Below, in pieces: positions 44,282 to 55,400 of a stretch of DNA of 64,000 nucleotides. The translations under genes were made by a program, and so were the position numbers. The number at the start of each line of letters is the position of its first letter. Positions within the stretch are counted from its first letter, which is position 1. This stretch comes from Qipengyuania xiamenensis (lineage in GTDB: Bacteria; Pseudomonadota; Alphaproteobacteria; Sphingomonadales; Sphingomonadaceae), in assembly GCF_019711495.1 (NCBI RefSeq), contig NZ_JAIGNM010000003.1, positions 124,001 through 188,000 on the forward strand, given 5' to 3'. Under the pieces are notes generated by a model. The model saw only the letters and a program-made list of their open reading frames with translations. It was not told the DNA's origin and searched no databases.

Positions 44282-45685
44282 TTAATCTCCGTCGACGCGC
44301 CTCTGGAGCTCGGCTTCCGCAGGCGGTCCGTAGTTGAACCGCGCACGTTCAGCCTCGCCCGCACCGGCACCCGGTGCGATATTGAGGGCGTCTAGGAAGT
44401 TACTCGTAGCAGCTAGCGTCTGGTACTGCGCGAACAATTGCGAGAAGCGTGCCGTTTCGAGACGCACCTGCGTATTGAAACGCGTGTTCTGCGCATCGAG
44501 CACGTCCAGCAGCGACCGGCGGCCGATGTTGAACTGGCTGCGATAGCTCAGGAGCAGGTCGTCGCTGACCTGGCTCTGGCGGCCCAGCTGCTGCGTAATG
44601 CGGCGCTGCGTATCGAGCTGCTGCCATGCAAGGCGGACATCTTCTTCCGCTTCGCGCTGGCGATCGTGCAGGGCATAGCGAGCAAGGCTTGCCTGGCGGA
44701 CGGTTTCCTGCAGCTTGGCACGGTTGATGCCGCCGTCGAAAACGTCCCAGCGCAGCACGACGCGTGCCTGGACATCGTTGGTCTCACCACGGAAGCCGTC
44801 GATGTCTTCACCCACGCGGCCGCGGGCTTCGACGCCGATGGTCGGCCACAGGTCGCCTTCAGCCGAATCGACCAGCGCGTTGGCGGCATCGACATCGGCC
44901 TGTGCTTCACGCACCAGCGGGTTGTTGAGACGTGCCTGGCCGATGGCCGTCGCGAGATCGGACGGCATAGCCGCCGACAGGTCGGGCGGCAGGGTGCCAG
45001 CCGAAATATCGAGACCGGTCAGGCGGCGCAGCGAGATATAGGCGTTCTGGAGATCCAGGTTCGCTTCTTCGCTGCGGACCAGTGCCGACTGCAGGCGCTC
45101 TTCGGCCTGCTGCTGGTCGGCGATCGAGATCGAGCCCTCGTCCACGCCGCGCGACAGGTCGGTGACCAGCGACTGGTGGAACATGGCATTGTCCTGCGCA
45201 GCGGCTGCAACGCGCTGCTGGAGCAGCACGTCGAGATACTGGCGGGCGATCTGCAGGGCGACGAATTCCGAACGCTCCACGACGCGCAGCGACGCACCAT
45301 CCACTCGGGCGGCCTGGCGCAGCAGTTCGCCGCGGCGGCGACCGAAGTCGAACACGGTCCATTCGCCGGTGATGCCGGCTTCGAGCGGATAGAGTTCGTC
45401 ATCGGCGATGCCGAGCTGGCGACGCGTGTTGTTCTCGAGACGGCGGATACCCGCGCTTGCCTCGATGTTGACGCGCGGCAGGTAGAGACCCTGCGCCTGG
45501 CGGCGTTCGAACTCGATCGCCTCCTTGTTGTACTGCGCCTGCAGGATTTCCGGGTTCGACTGCATCGCGATCTCGATCGCTTCCTGCATCGTTACCGGTT
45601 CCGCCTGGGCGGTCTGTGCCATCACGGCCGGAGCCGAACCTGCGAGCAGGATTGCGGCGGCGGTTGCAAGGGTTTTCTTGTACAT
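44282..45685 (-). CDS. TolC-family outer-membrane channel (LapE-like)
   Basis: A 467-residue outer-membrane efflux protein that forms the exit duct of the type I secretion system. The signal peptide ends in VMAQTAQA. Two internally repeated halves with long helices are visible (EAIEIAMQSNPEILQAQYNKEA, then ATAIGQARLNNPLVREAQADV), with the family motif YRSQFNIGRRSLLDVLDAQN near residue 400. It lies 17 bases after the OmpA-family gene and 27 bases before the exporter gene. Confidence 0.95.
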   Translation of the reverse strand: MYKKTLATAAAILLAGSAPAVMAQTAQAEPVTMQEAIEIAMQSNPEILQAQYNKEAIEFERRQAQGLYLPRVNIEASAGIRRLENNTRRQLGIADDELYPLEAGITGEWTVFDFGRRRGELLRQAARVDGASLRVVERSEFVALQIARQYLDVLLQQRVAAAAQDNAMFHQSLVTDLSRGVDEGSISIADQQQAEERLQSALVRSEEANLDLQNAYISLRRLTGLDISAGTLPPDLSAAMPSDLATAIGQARLNNPLVREAQADVDAANALVDSAEGDLWPTIGVEARGRVGEDIDGFRGETNDVQARVVLRWDVFDGGINRAKLQETVRQASLARYALHDRQREAEEDVRLAWQQLDTQRRITQQLGRQSQVSDDLLLSYRSQFNIGRRSLLDVLDAQNTRFNTQVRLETARFSQLFAQYQTLAATSNFLDALNIAPGAGAGEAERARFNYGPPAEAELQRRVDGD

Positions 45686-45702
45686 TGTCTTATCCCCCTC
45701 TC

Positions 45703-46413
45703 TTACTCGCTGACCAGGATTTCGACGCGGCGGTTCTGCAGCTCGCGTACGCCATCGGCGGTCGGGACACGCGGCGATTCCTCACCCTGTGCCTGAGTAG
45801 TGATGGCGCCTGCCGAAATGCCGCGAGCGGTCATCAGTTCTTCGATTGCCTCGGCCCGGCGTTCGGACAGGCCGATGTTGTATGCGTTGCTGCCCGCACG
45901 GTCGGCATGGCCGACGACGGTGAAGCTGCGCCAGTTGCAGGTCGGAGCGTTCTCGACGACATATTCGACCGTCTCGATCGCATCCTGCTGCGGAATGGCA
46001 GAATCGAACTCGAAGAAGATGAGGCCGGGCGCTTCCGCGTTGCAAACTTCCGGCTGCGGAGCAGGCGGTGCCGGCGGCGGCGGCGCGACATAGGGCGTCG
46101 GCTCGCGGTTCATCATGTCGTAGGCCAGCGCGCACTTCGACAGGCTGGTCTCGTCCTTGGTGTTCGACTTGAGGAAGCCGAACGCGATGCCGCACTGTGC
46201 CTTCGCCTCGCTCGCCCAGGTATAGCGCGGGTCGTTGGCGTTCACGATGGCCGAATTGTTGGTCATCGCGAGAGCAGCGTCATAACGCCGCTCCACTTCG
46301 CCGCGCAGCTCGCTGCCGTCCATGCTCATCAGATCGTCCTGCGCGGAAGCCGCAGCGGGCATCATGCCCACCGCGGCTCCGGCCAACGCGATAATCGCTG
46401 TTGTGTTCTTCAT
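45703..46413 (-). CDS. OmpA-family peptidoglycan-binding protein
   Basis: A 236-residue exported protein. The signal MKNTTAIIALAGAAVGMMPAAASAQ is followed by about 85 residues with two cysteines, a Pro-rich hinge and a C-terminal OmpA domain (FFEFDSAIPQQDAIETVEYV, then GHADRAGSNAYNIGLSERRA and LQNRRVEILVSE). The Asp and Arg that grip meso-diaminopimelate are present. The start at 46413 is chosen for the signal peptide and the AGGGGAC site upstream. An ATG at 46452 overlapping the adhesin stop as ATGA is an alternative. It lies directly after the adhesin gene and may tie the adhesin or channel to the wall. Confidence 0.9.
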   Translation of the reverse strand: MKNTTAIIALAGAAVGMMPAAASAQDDLMSMDGSELRGEVERRYDAALAMTNNSAIVNANDPRYTWASEAKAQCGIAFGFLKSNTKDETSLSKCALAYDMMNREPTPYVAPPPPAPPAPQPEVCNAEAPGLIFFEFDSAIPQQDAIETVEYVVENAPTCNWRSFTVVGHADRAGSNAYNIGLSERRAEAIEELMTARGISAGAITTQAQGEESPRVPTADGVRELQNRRVEILVSE

Positions 46414-46448
46414 TGCAAAGGTCCCCTGTTGCAAAATCCCGTTTAGTT

Positions 46449-49400
46449 TCAAGCCAAAGCTGCGACAAGCGCCGCTTCGTCGGTCTGGTCCGTCTGAGCA
46501 ATGCCGACGGTGTGGAAGGGAAGGTCGTTGCCGATCATCCCGTCGAGAAGGCCCTCGACCGGGACGCTGATCGCATCGCCGTTGCCGGCTCCCGTATCGT
46601 TGGCGGCGAAGTGCGCGACCACATCGTCGACCTGTGCCTCGGCAGCAAGCTCTGCCACCGCTTCACCCAGCGCCTTGCCGGCATCGGCCAGCTCGGCTGC
46701 GTCTGCTGCGGGCGCGTTCGCCTCGAGCATCAGCAGGGCTTCCATCGTGCTTCCGGTGTCGCCGATGGCGAGACCTTCGAAAGCGCTCGGCATTGCAGCG
46801 AAGCCTTCGTCGGCTGCGGCATATTCGAAGCCGCCCATGTCCGGCGCGGCAACCGCGTCGCCCATGGCTGCCTGGAAGTCGCCGCCATTGCCGAGGATGT
46901 TCGCCATTGCGATATCCTGGCCGGCACCGGCATCGAGCTCCACGCGGCCGTCGAATGCGATCGCGTAACCTTCGGGCATCTCAGGCGCTTCGAGCGTCGG
47001 CGCTGCCGCAAACTCGAAATTAACCATAAGATCACCGGCGGAAGCGGTCTCTCCGAAGTCCTGCTCGAAGCCCGCTTCGATGGTCGGCATGGCGAAGGCT
47101 GCGGCGCTTGCCGCAATCGCCGTCGTCTCCGTGGCGCGAGCCATCATGCGCGAACCGTCCTGCTGGGCAGTGCTGGCCGAGGCGAACATTGCCATGTCGA
47201 TCACCTCGGCGTCGGCCATCAGCGTGTCGTCGAGGACCTTGATGGTTGCTGCCGAAGTGATGTCGGCATCGATGAAGATCGACAGGTCGGAGACGCTGGT
47301 GGTGTCGCCGTCGTTATCGGTCGCGCTGATGTCGAAGTCGAGCGTGAGATCCTGCGGGAGGATCGAGCGTTCGACCGTAACGTCGGCACGGAAGCGGACG
47401 CTGCCCGAGGTGTCGATGTTCTCCATGGTCAGCTCGCTGAACGAGATCGTGGTCGGGATGACCAGATCACCCGCGCTGGTGATGGTGATGATACCGGTTT
47501 CGGTCTCGGCCACAGTGCCATCGTCGTTGTAACGAGTGACAGTCCAGCGGAAGTCCACCGGTCCGGAGCGGACCTGCTGGACGTTCAGCATGATACCCGT
47601 GAGGATATCCGCATCGGTTTCGGGATCGTCGTCGACACCCAGGTTACCCGGAACGTGGAATTCCATCGTGAAGAATTCGGTCGGGTCGGTCCACTGGTTG
47701 CTGACGCCGAAGCCCTGCGTCGACGCATTCACCCCGTTGCCATTGGACGAGAATTCGATGCGGCCGTCCTCGTCGAGCGCGGTTGCCGGATCGTCTTCCA
47801 GTTCGCGGAAGCCCGGGCCCCCTGCCGAAAGGTTCAGCAGCGAGATCGATTCCGTCGAACCGGTGTCCGGTGCCAGCAACGTGTAGGTGTAGTTGCCGTC
47901 GACATCGACTTCGAGCGTGTAAACGTCGGTTCCGTTGGCCGAAGCCGTCAGGATCGCGCCGTCGTTCTGGCCGTCATTGTCGTTGTCGAGCTGCGTCAGC
48001 GTATAGGTCAGACCGTCGATCGGCGTGCCGGTGTAGGTAATCTGGAATTCACCATGTCCGTCGCCGCCAGGCGAGTAGTCGAACGTACCGGTTCCGGTCG
48101 CATTGTCGAAGTTGCCGACTGTGACGCTGTCGGGCGTCATGTCGCCGATGATCGGGCTGTCGTCCTCGATCACCACGGTGATGCCTCCATTCAGGGTAGT
48201 CGTGGTGGTGCCGTCGTTCACGGAAACGGGGATGCTGAAGCCAAGAATGTCTTCGACCGAAGTGTTCGAGTGATCAACGGGTCCCACGAGGTTTACCGTG
48301 TAGGCGCCAGTGTTATCGATACCGATCAGGATGACATTGCCTTCGGTGGTCGAACCCACCAGAGCCTGGCCGTCGGGCGACAGCTGCCAAGTGACCGGCA
48401 GACCGTTCGAAGTGAGGCCCGGTGTAGTGGGAATGCCCATCGTAACCGTGAAGGTCGAATTATCGACATCGGTGATGCCGATCTGACCCGACGCCACAGC
48501 ATTGTTGGTATTGTCGCTCGGCGTTCCGACATCGTCGGGATTGCCGTTTGCGAGGAAGCCCTCTTCGGACACGAATACCCCATCGGGCGTCAGGACCGGA
48601 GCATCGTTCGAACCCGTGATGGTGATCGTCAGCGTCGTCGTGCTGGTGTCACCATCGCTGTCGATGATGGTGTAGGTGAAGGTGTCGGTCTCGCTGTCGC
48701 CGTCGTTGAGGTACTGCACCGAAGCGTTGTTGAGCGCGTAGGTGTAGGTGCCATCTGCGTTGAGCGTCAGAGTACCAAACTCGCCGGTGGTCGAGCCGCC
48801 GACGGTGCCTGCACCGCCGAAGCCGGAGATCGCGGTGACGGCCGGATTGCCTGCCCCATCCGCGCCGAAGTCGTCGGCATTGGTCACGATGACATTGCCC
48901 ACGACCGAAGCGGTGTCCTCGGTCATCGTGTTCGTATCGGCAACCGCGATCGGACCGTCATCGGCGAAGCGGATGTTGCCGCCAAGGTCGAGGACCACGG
49001 TTTCGGATGCCGTGTCGCCGTCACCATCGGTGATGGTCGCGGTGCCCGAGAGCGAGAGCACGCCGTCGGCAAGCACTGCCAGCTGGCTGTCGTAGTTGCT
49101 GCTGTCGCCCGGCAGATCGTGATCGATCGCTTCGTACTGCGTCAGCGTCACTTCACCGGTCGACGCATCGACCGAGACGCTGAAGACCAGCACGCCGTTG
49201 GCGAAGCCTTCGACTTCCGAACCGTTCATGCTGAGCGTGATCGGGTTGCCGCCGCTGGTCAGGCCGGAAACGGCGTTGTCGATGACCAGCGAGTAGGACC
49301 AGGCGGTCGAACCCGCGCCGTCGGCGCCATAGTCGCTCGATGCGATCGAGAATGCACCGCCGAAGTTGGCCGTCGACACGTCGGTGTCGCTGGCAGCGCC

Positions 49401-52400
49401 TTCGGTATCGGCATCCTGCGTGGTCAGCGTGATCACGTCGCCATCGGTGACCGCGGCATCGATAGCCGGGCCATCGTCGGCAAAGCGGACGTTGCCGCCG
49501 AGGTCGAGGACCACGGTTTCTTCAGCCGTGTCGCCGTCGCCGTCGGTGATGGTCGCCGTGCCGGTCAGGTTGACGAGGCCGGTGCCGAGCACTTCGAGCT
49601 GTGCGTCGTAGTTCGAGCTGTCGCCTGGGAGGCTGTGGTCGATTTCCTGGTACTGGACGAGGGTGACCTCGCCGGTCGAAGCGTCGACATCGAGCGAGAA
49701 CACGATGTTCGTCCCGTCGATCACACCGCCGCCCGGCGTCTGGGTCGAGCCGATGATTTCACCAGCCACGTCGTACAGGTAGATGGCAACGCCGTTCTGG
49801 GTGAGGCCGCTGTTGACGCCTGAAGATCCGACGATCGAGAGCGAGAATTCCCAAGCGATCGAACCAGCGCCGTCGGCGCCGTAGTCGCTGCTGGCAACCG
49901 TGAAGGCACCGCCAAAGTTGGCAGTCGAAACGTCGACATCGAAGTTTGCGTCTTCGGTGTCGGCATCCTGCGTGGTCAGCGTAACTGCATCACCGTCGGT
50001 GACCGAAGCGTCGATGCTCGGGCCGTCGTCTGCGAAGCGGATGTTGCCGCCGAGGTCGAGAACGACCGTCTCTTCAGCCGTATCGCCGTCACCATCGGTG
50101 ATGGTTGCGGTGCCCGAGATCGAGAGCACGCCATTGGCGAGCGCTTCGAGCTGGCTGTCGTAATTGCTGTCCGAACCTGGGAGATCATGATCGATCTCTT
50201 CGTACTGGGTCAGCGTGACCACACCCGTGGTGTCGTCGATTGCGACGGTGAATACGAGCGTGCCGTTGGCACGGCCTTCGACCACATCGCCGTTCATCGA
50301 AAGCGTCACGGCAACACCATCGCTGGTGAGGCCCGAGGTCGCGTTGTCGATGACGAGGCTGTAATCCCAGGCAATCGAGCCAGCGCCGTCAGCGCCGTAG
50401 TCGCTCGACGCAATCGAGAATGCGCCGCCGAAGTCGGCAACCGAAACATCGACACTAGTGCCGCCGACGGTTCCCGCGTCGAAGGTGGTCAGCATGACTG
50501 CATCGCCGTCGGTAACCGTGGCATCGATGGCCGGGCCGTCGTCTGCGAAGCGGATGTTGCCGCCGAGGTCGAGAACGACCGTCTCTTCAGCCGTGTCGCC
50601 GTCGCCATCGGTGATGGTAGCAGTGCCGCTCAGCGAGAGCACGCCATCGGCGAGCGCTTCGAGCTGGCTGTCATAGTTCGAGCTTGCGCCCGGGAGGTCG
50701 TGGTCGATCTCTTCGTACTGAGTCAGAGTGACAACACCCGTGGTGTCGTCGACTGCAACCGTGAAGACGAGGACGCCATTTGCGCGGCCTTCGACCACAT
50801 CGCCGTTCATGCTGAGCTCGACCGGAACACCATCGCTGGTGAGACTCGAGGTCGCGTTGTCGATGACGAGGCTGTAATCCCAGGCAATCGAGCCAGCGCC
50901 GTCTGCGCCGTAGTCGCTCGACGCAACCGAGAAGGCGCCACCGAAGTCGCCAACCGAAACGTCGACACTGGTGCCGCCGACGGTTTCCGCATCGAAGGTT
51001 GTCAGCGTAACCGCATCGCCATCGGTGACCGTGGCATCGATGGCCGGGCCATCGTCTGCGAAGCGGACGTTGCCGCCGAGGTCGAGGACCACGGTCTCTT
51101 CAGCCGTGTCGCCGTCGCCGTCGGTGATGGTCGCCGTGCCGGTCAGGTTGACCAAGCCCGTGCCGAGCACTTCGAGCTGTGCGTCGTAGTTGCTGCTGTC
51201 GCCCGGGAGATCGTGGTCGATCTCTTCGTACTGCGTCAGCGTGACGACACCGGTGGTGTCGTTCACTTCGAGGGTGAAGACGAGCACACCGTTGGCGCGG
51301 CCTTCGACCACATCGCCGTTCATAGAAAGCTCGATGGCAACGCCGTCGCTGGTGAGACCCGAGGCCGAGCTCACGACCGAGAGGCCGTAATCCCAGGCGA
51401 TGGAGCCTGCGCCGTCTGCGCCGTAGTCGCTGCTGTCGATCGAGAAGGCGCCGCCGAAGTCTGCGGTCGACACGTCCGTGTCGGTGCCACCGACCGTGTC
51501 GGCATCCTGCGTGGTCAGCGTGACTGCATCGCCGTCGGTGACCGAAGCGTCGATGCTCGGGCCATCGTCGGCGAAGCGGATGTTGCCGCCGAGGTCGAGC
51601 AGGACGGTCTCTTCAGCCGTGTCGCCGTCACCATCGGTGATGGTTGCGGTGCCCGAGATCGAGAGCACGCCATTGGCGAGCGCTTCGAGCTGGCTGTCGT
51701 AATTGCTGTCCGAGCCCGGGAGATCATGGTCGATCTCTTCATACTGGGTCAGCGTGACCACACCGGTGGTGTCGTCGATTGCGACCGTGAAGACGAGCGT
51801 GCCGTTGGCACGACCTTCGACCACATCGCCGTTCATCGAGAGCGTGACCGGAACACCATCGCTGGTGAGACCCGAGGTCGCATTGTTGATCACGAGGCTG
51901 TAGTCCCAGGCAATCGAGCCTGCGCCGTCTGCGCCGTAGTCGCTCGAGGCAATCGAGAACGCGCCGCCGAAGTCGGCAACCGAAACATCGACACTGGTAC
52001 CGCCGACGGTTTCCGCGTCGAAGGTCGTCAGCGTGACTGCATCGCCGTCGGTGACCGCAGCATCGATGACCGGGCCGTCGTCTGCGAAGCGGACATTGCC
52101 GCCGAGGTCGAGGACCACGGTTTCGTCGGCAATGTCTCCATCGCCATCGACGATAGTTGCAGTGCCCGAGAGGGTAACGAGGCCGTCACCCAGTACAGCC
52201 AGCTGCGCGTCGTAGTTGCTGCTGTCGCCCGGCAGGGCATGGTCGATCTCTTCATACTGCGTCAGCGTCACGACGCCGGTGGCGTCGTTCACTTCGAGAG
52301 TGAAGACGAGCACGCCGTTCGCGCGCCCTTCGACTACGTCGCCGTTCATCGAAAGCTCGATGGCAACGCCGTCGCTGGTGAGGCCCGAGACCGAGTTTTC

Positions 52401-55400
52401 GACATTGAGACTGTAGGTCCAGGCGATGCTGCCTGCGCCGTCTGCGCCGTAATCGCTGCTGTCGATCGAGAAGGCGCCGCCGAAGTCTGCAGTCGACACA
52501 TCGGTGTCGGTACCGCCGACAGTGTCGGCGTCCTGCGTGGTCAGCGTGACCGCGTTACCGTCAACCACCGAAGCGTCGATCGAAGGAACGTCGTCGATGA
52601 TGTTCACGTCGATCGTACCGGTGCCGATCAGATTGCCCAGGTCGTCATAGACTTCGTAGTCGAAGCTTTCCTGGCCGGTGACCGTATTCGCGCCATTGTC
52701 GCCGCCCTGGCTCGGGACGAGGCTGTCGCCGTCGACATTGGTGGTCAGTTCGTAGGTGTAGGCACCCGTGTCCGGATCCAGCGTAAGCGTGCCATAGGTA
52801 CCCGTCGCCGGGCTCACCAGGACATAGGTGAAGGTGCCGCTTGCGTTGGTGACCGTGATCTGGCCGCTGCCGAACTCGCTGTCGCTGGTCGGATCGCTAC
52901 CGATATCGAGACCGGCTTCGTTGACGGTCGCGCCGTTGTCTTCGACCGCACCTGCAACATTCGTGATGTCGATTTCGAGCGTCGCTTCGGCGACATCGCC
53001 GTCTGCGTCCACGATCTGGTAGGTGAAGACGTCGCTGACGTCGGCATTCGTCGCATTGGCGAAGCTTTCGTAGCTGTAGCTGCCGTCCGCATTGACGGTC
53101 AGTTCGCCATAGGTGCCGGTGACGACGAAGGGCGCGCCATTGTCGGCGCCGCCGGTGCCCGAAACGCTCAGGATGGTGAGCGAGCCGTCAGCGCCATTGG
53201 CATCGACGCCGAAGCCGTCGTCGTCGGTCAGGATGTTACCGGTGACGGTGTCGCCTTCGGTGACCGAGTTGGTGTTGTCGGTGGCGGTCGGCGCATCGTC
53301 GTCGAAGGTGATGTCGAGCGTGGTGCCGACCGTGTCGCCTTCGCTGTCGATGACAATGAAGCCGATGCTGGCGAAAGCGTCGTTCTCGTCATTGCCGGCG
53401 GTGTGCAGGACGTTCTGCAGCAAGGTGACGGTGTAGGCACCGGTCTGTGCATCGGTCAGTTCGACGGTGAAGATATCGCCGCGACCGCTCGATGCGGTCA
53501 GGAGGTTACCGTTCAACGTGAAAGTAACCATTTCACTGCCGAGCATTGCCGTCGTGCCGTCGAGCGACGGATCGAAGGTGATGGTGGCCGGGCCGTCATT
53601 GCCGACGTCGAAGGTCAGCGAACCCGTGAAGCTGGCTTCGCTGGTGTCGGCCGGATCGTCGCCCACATTGGCATCGAGGTCGCCCGTGACCGAATCCGGG
53701 TTGCCGCCGGCAAGGCCGTCGTCATCGACGGTCGCGGTGACGGTGCCACCGGTCGGCTCGCTGTCGGGAAGCAGGTTGACCGTCACGGTCGCAGTCGAGC
53801 TGTCGCCGTCATTGTCGACGATGGTGTAGGTGAAGCTGTCGGTCAGCTGGCCGTTGCTGCCAGCACCCGGAGCAGGCGTGTAGGTGAACAGGCCGGTGTC
53901 CGGATCGTAGGTAACCGTACCCTGGGTACCCTGGGTAGTGACCGAGACGCTCGCGATGTTCGAGGTGTCGACGCCATCTGCACCGAACACGTCGTTGTCG
54001 AGCGCGTCGATGACGATCGGATCGTTCTCGACGGCCTGGTCGGCGCTGTCGTCATTGGCGGTCGGGACATCGTCGATCACTTCGATGTCGAGCGAGGCGG
54101 TGTCGTTCGAACCGTCGGTATCGGTTGCGACGACGTCGAAGCTGTCGACCAGCGAATCTTCACCCGAAACGGAGTGGTCGAGCGTGTTGTCGCTGAGGAC
54201 GTATTCGTAGGAGACGGTTGCTGCGACGACATCGCCGTTCGCATCGGTCGCTACGTCGACGGCGGTGATGCGGACCGCGCCGTAGTCCCCGGTGATCGTA
54301 ATCGGATAGGTTTCGCCGCCACCCCAGACCTGGGTGCCGCCGACCGTCAGGACGCTGAGTCCGTCGGGGCTGTCCACGGTGAAGCTGCCGGCCTGCGTCA
54401 GAGCGCCTGCATCGGGCGAGGAGCCGTCGGCAAGATCGTCTTCATCGACGGTCAGTTCCGGCGTCTGGAGATCGAGACCGTTGATGGTCACAATATCGTC
54501 ATCGCCATTGATGGTGATCGTCAGCGTCGTGGTGCTGGGATCGCCGTCGCCATCGGTGATGGTGTAGGTGAAGACCTCGGTCAGGCTCTCGGTGGAGTCG
54601 AGGCCCTGGACAAGCGGATTCGTGTTGTCGAGCGTGTAGGTATAGCTGCCGTCTGCATTGAGGACGAGCGAGCCGTACATGCCGTCGAGCGAGCTACCCA
54701 CTGTGCCGTCGGTCGCGCCGAACGCAACGCCGGTCACGCTTGCACCATCGGCGCCCTGCGTATCGGCGCCATTGTCGCCATTGGCTTCGGCATCGGTGAT
54801 GACATTGCCGTCGGCGGTCAGCGGACCGTCTTCGGTCACGCTGTCGGTGTCGGCAACCGCGGTCGGGACATCGTCGATGATCGCGATCTCGAGATCGCCC
54901 GAGGAAGTGTCGCCATCCTGGTCGGTGACGACGACTGCGAAGCTGTCGAAGGTGTTGTCGCCGCTGGTGTTGGTGGTCAGCTCGTATGTGTAGCCGATCA
55001 CGCCGTCAGCGATTGAGGTGATCGTGAGCGTGCCGAAGCTGCCGGTGAAGGTCTGGCCGACCGAGGTGACTGCAACGCCGTCGATCGTGACCGAGGCCGG
55101 GCCGTCGGGCGCGTCATAGGTGAAGGTGCCGCTGGTGAACTCGCTGTCGCTGGCAGCATCCGAACCGGCCGGAAGGCCTGCTTCGTCGACCAGCGTACCG
55201 TCTTCGCCTGCAACCGGCAGGTCGAGCACGACCGGGCTGTCGGCGATGGTGATCACGAGGTTGGCGGTGGCGGTGTCGCCGTCGCCATCGGTGATGATGT
55301 AGCTGAAGGTGTCGGTGACGCCGCCTTCCGTGCCCGCATCGCGGGTGTAGGTGTAGCTGCCGTCGGCTTCGATGGTCAGCGTACCGTACTCACCCTGGAT

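Noticed and set aside
48963..52595. Regularly spaced repeats as a possible CRISPR array
   Set aside because: Units are 513 bp, contiguous and fully coding in one frame of the adhesin; there are no spacers.
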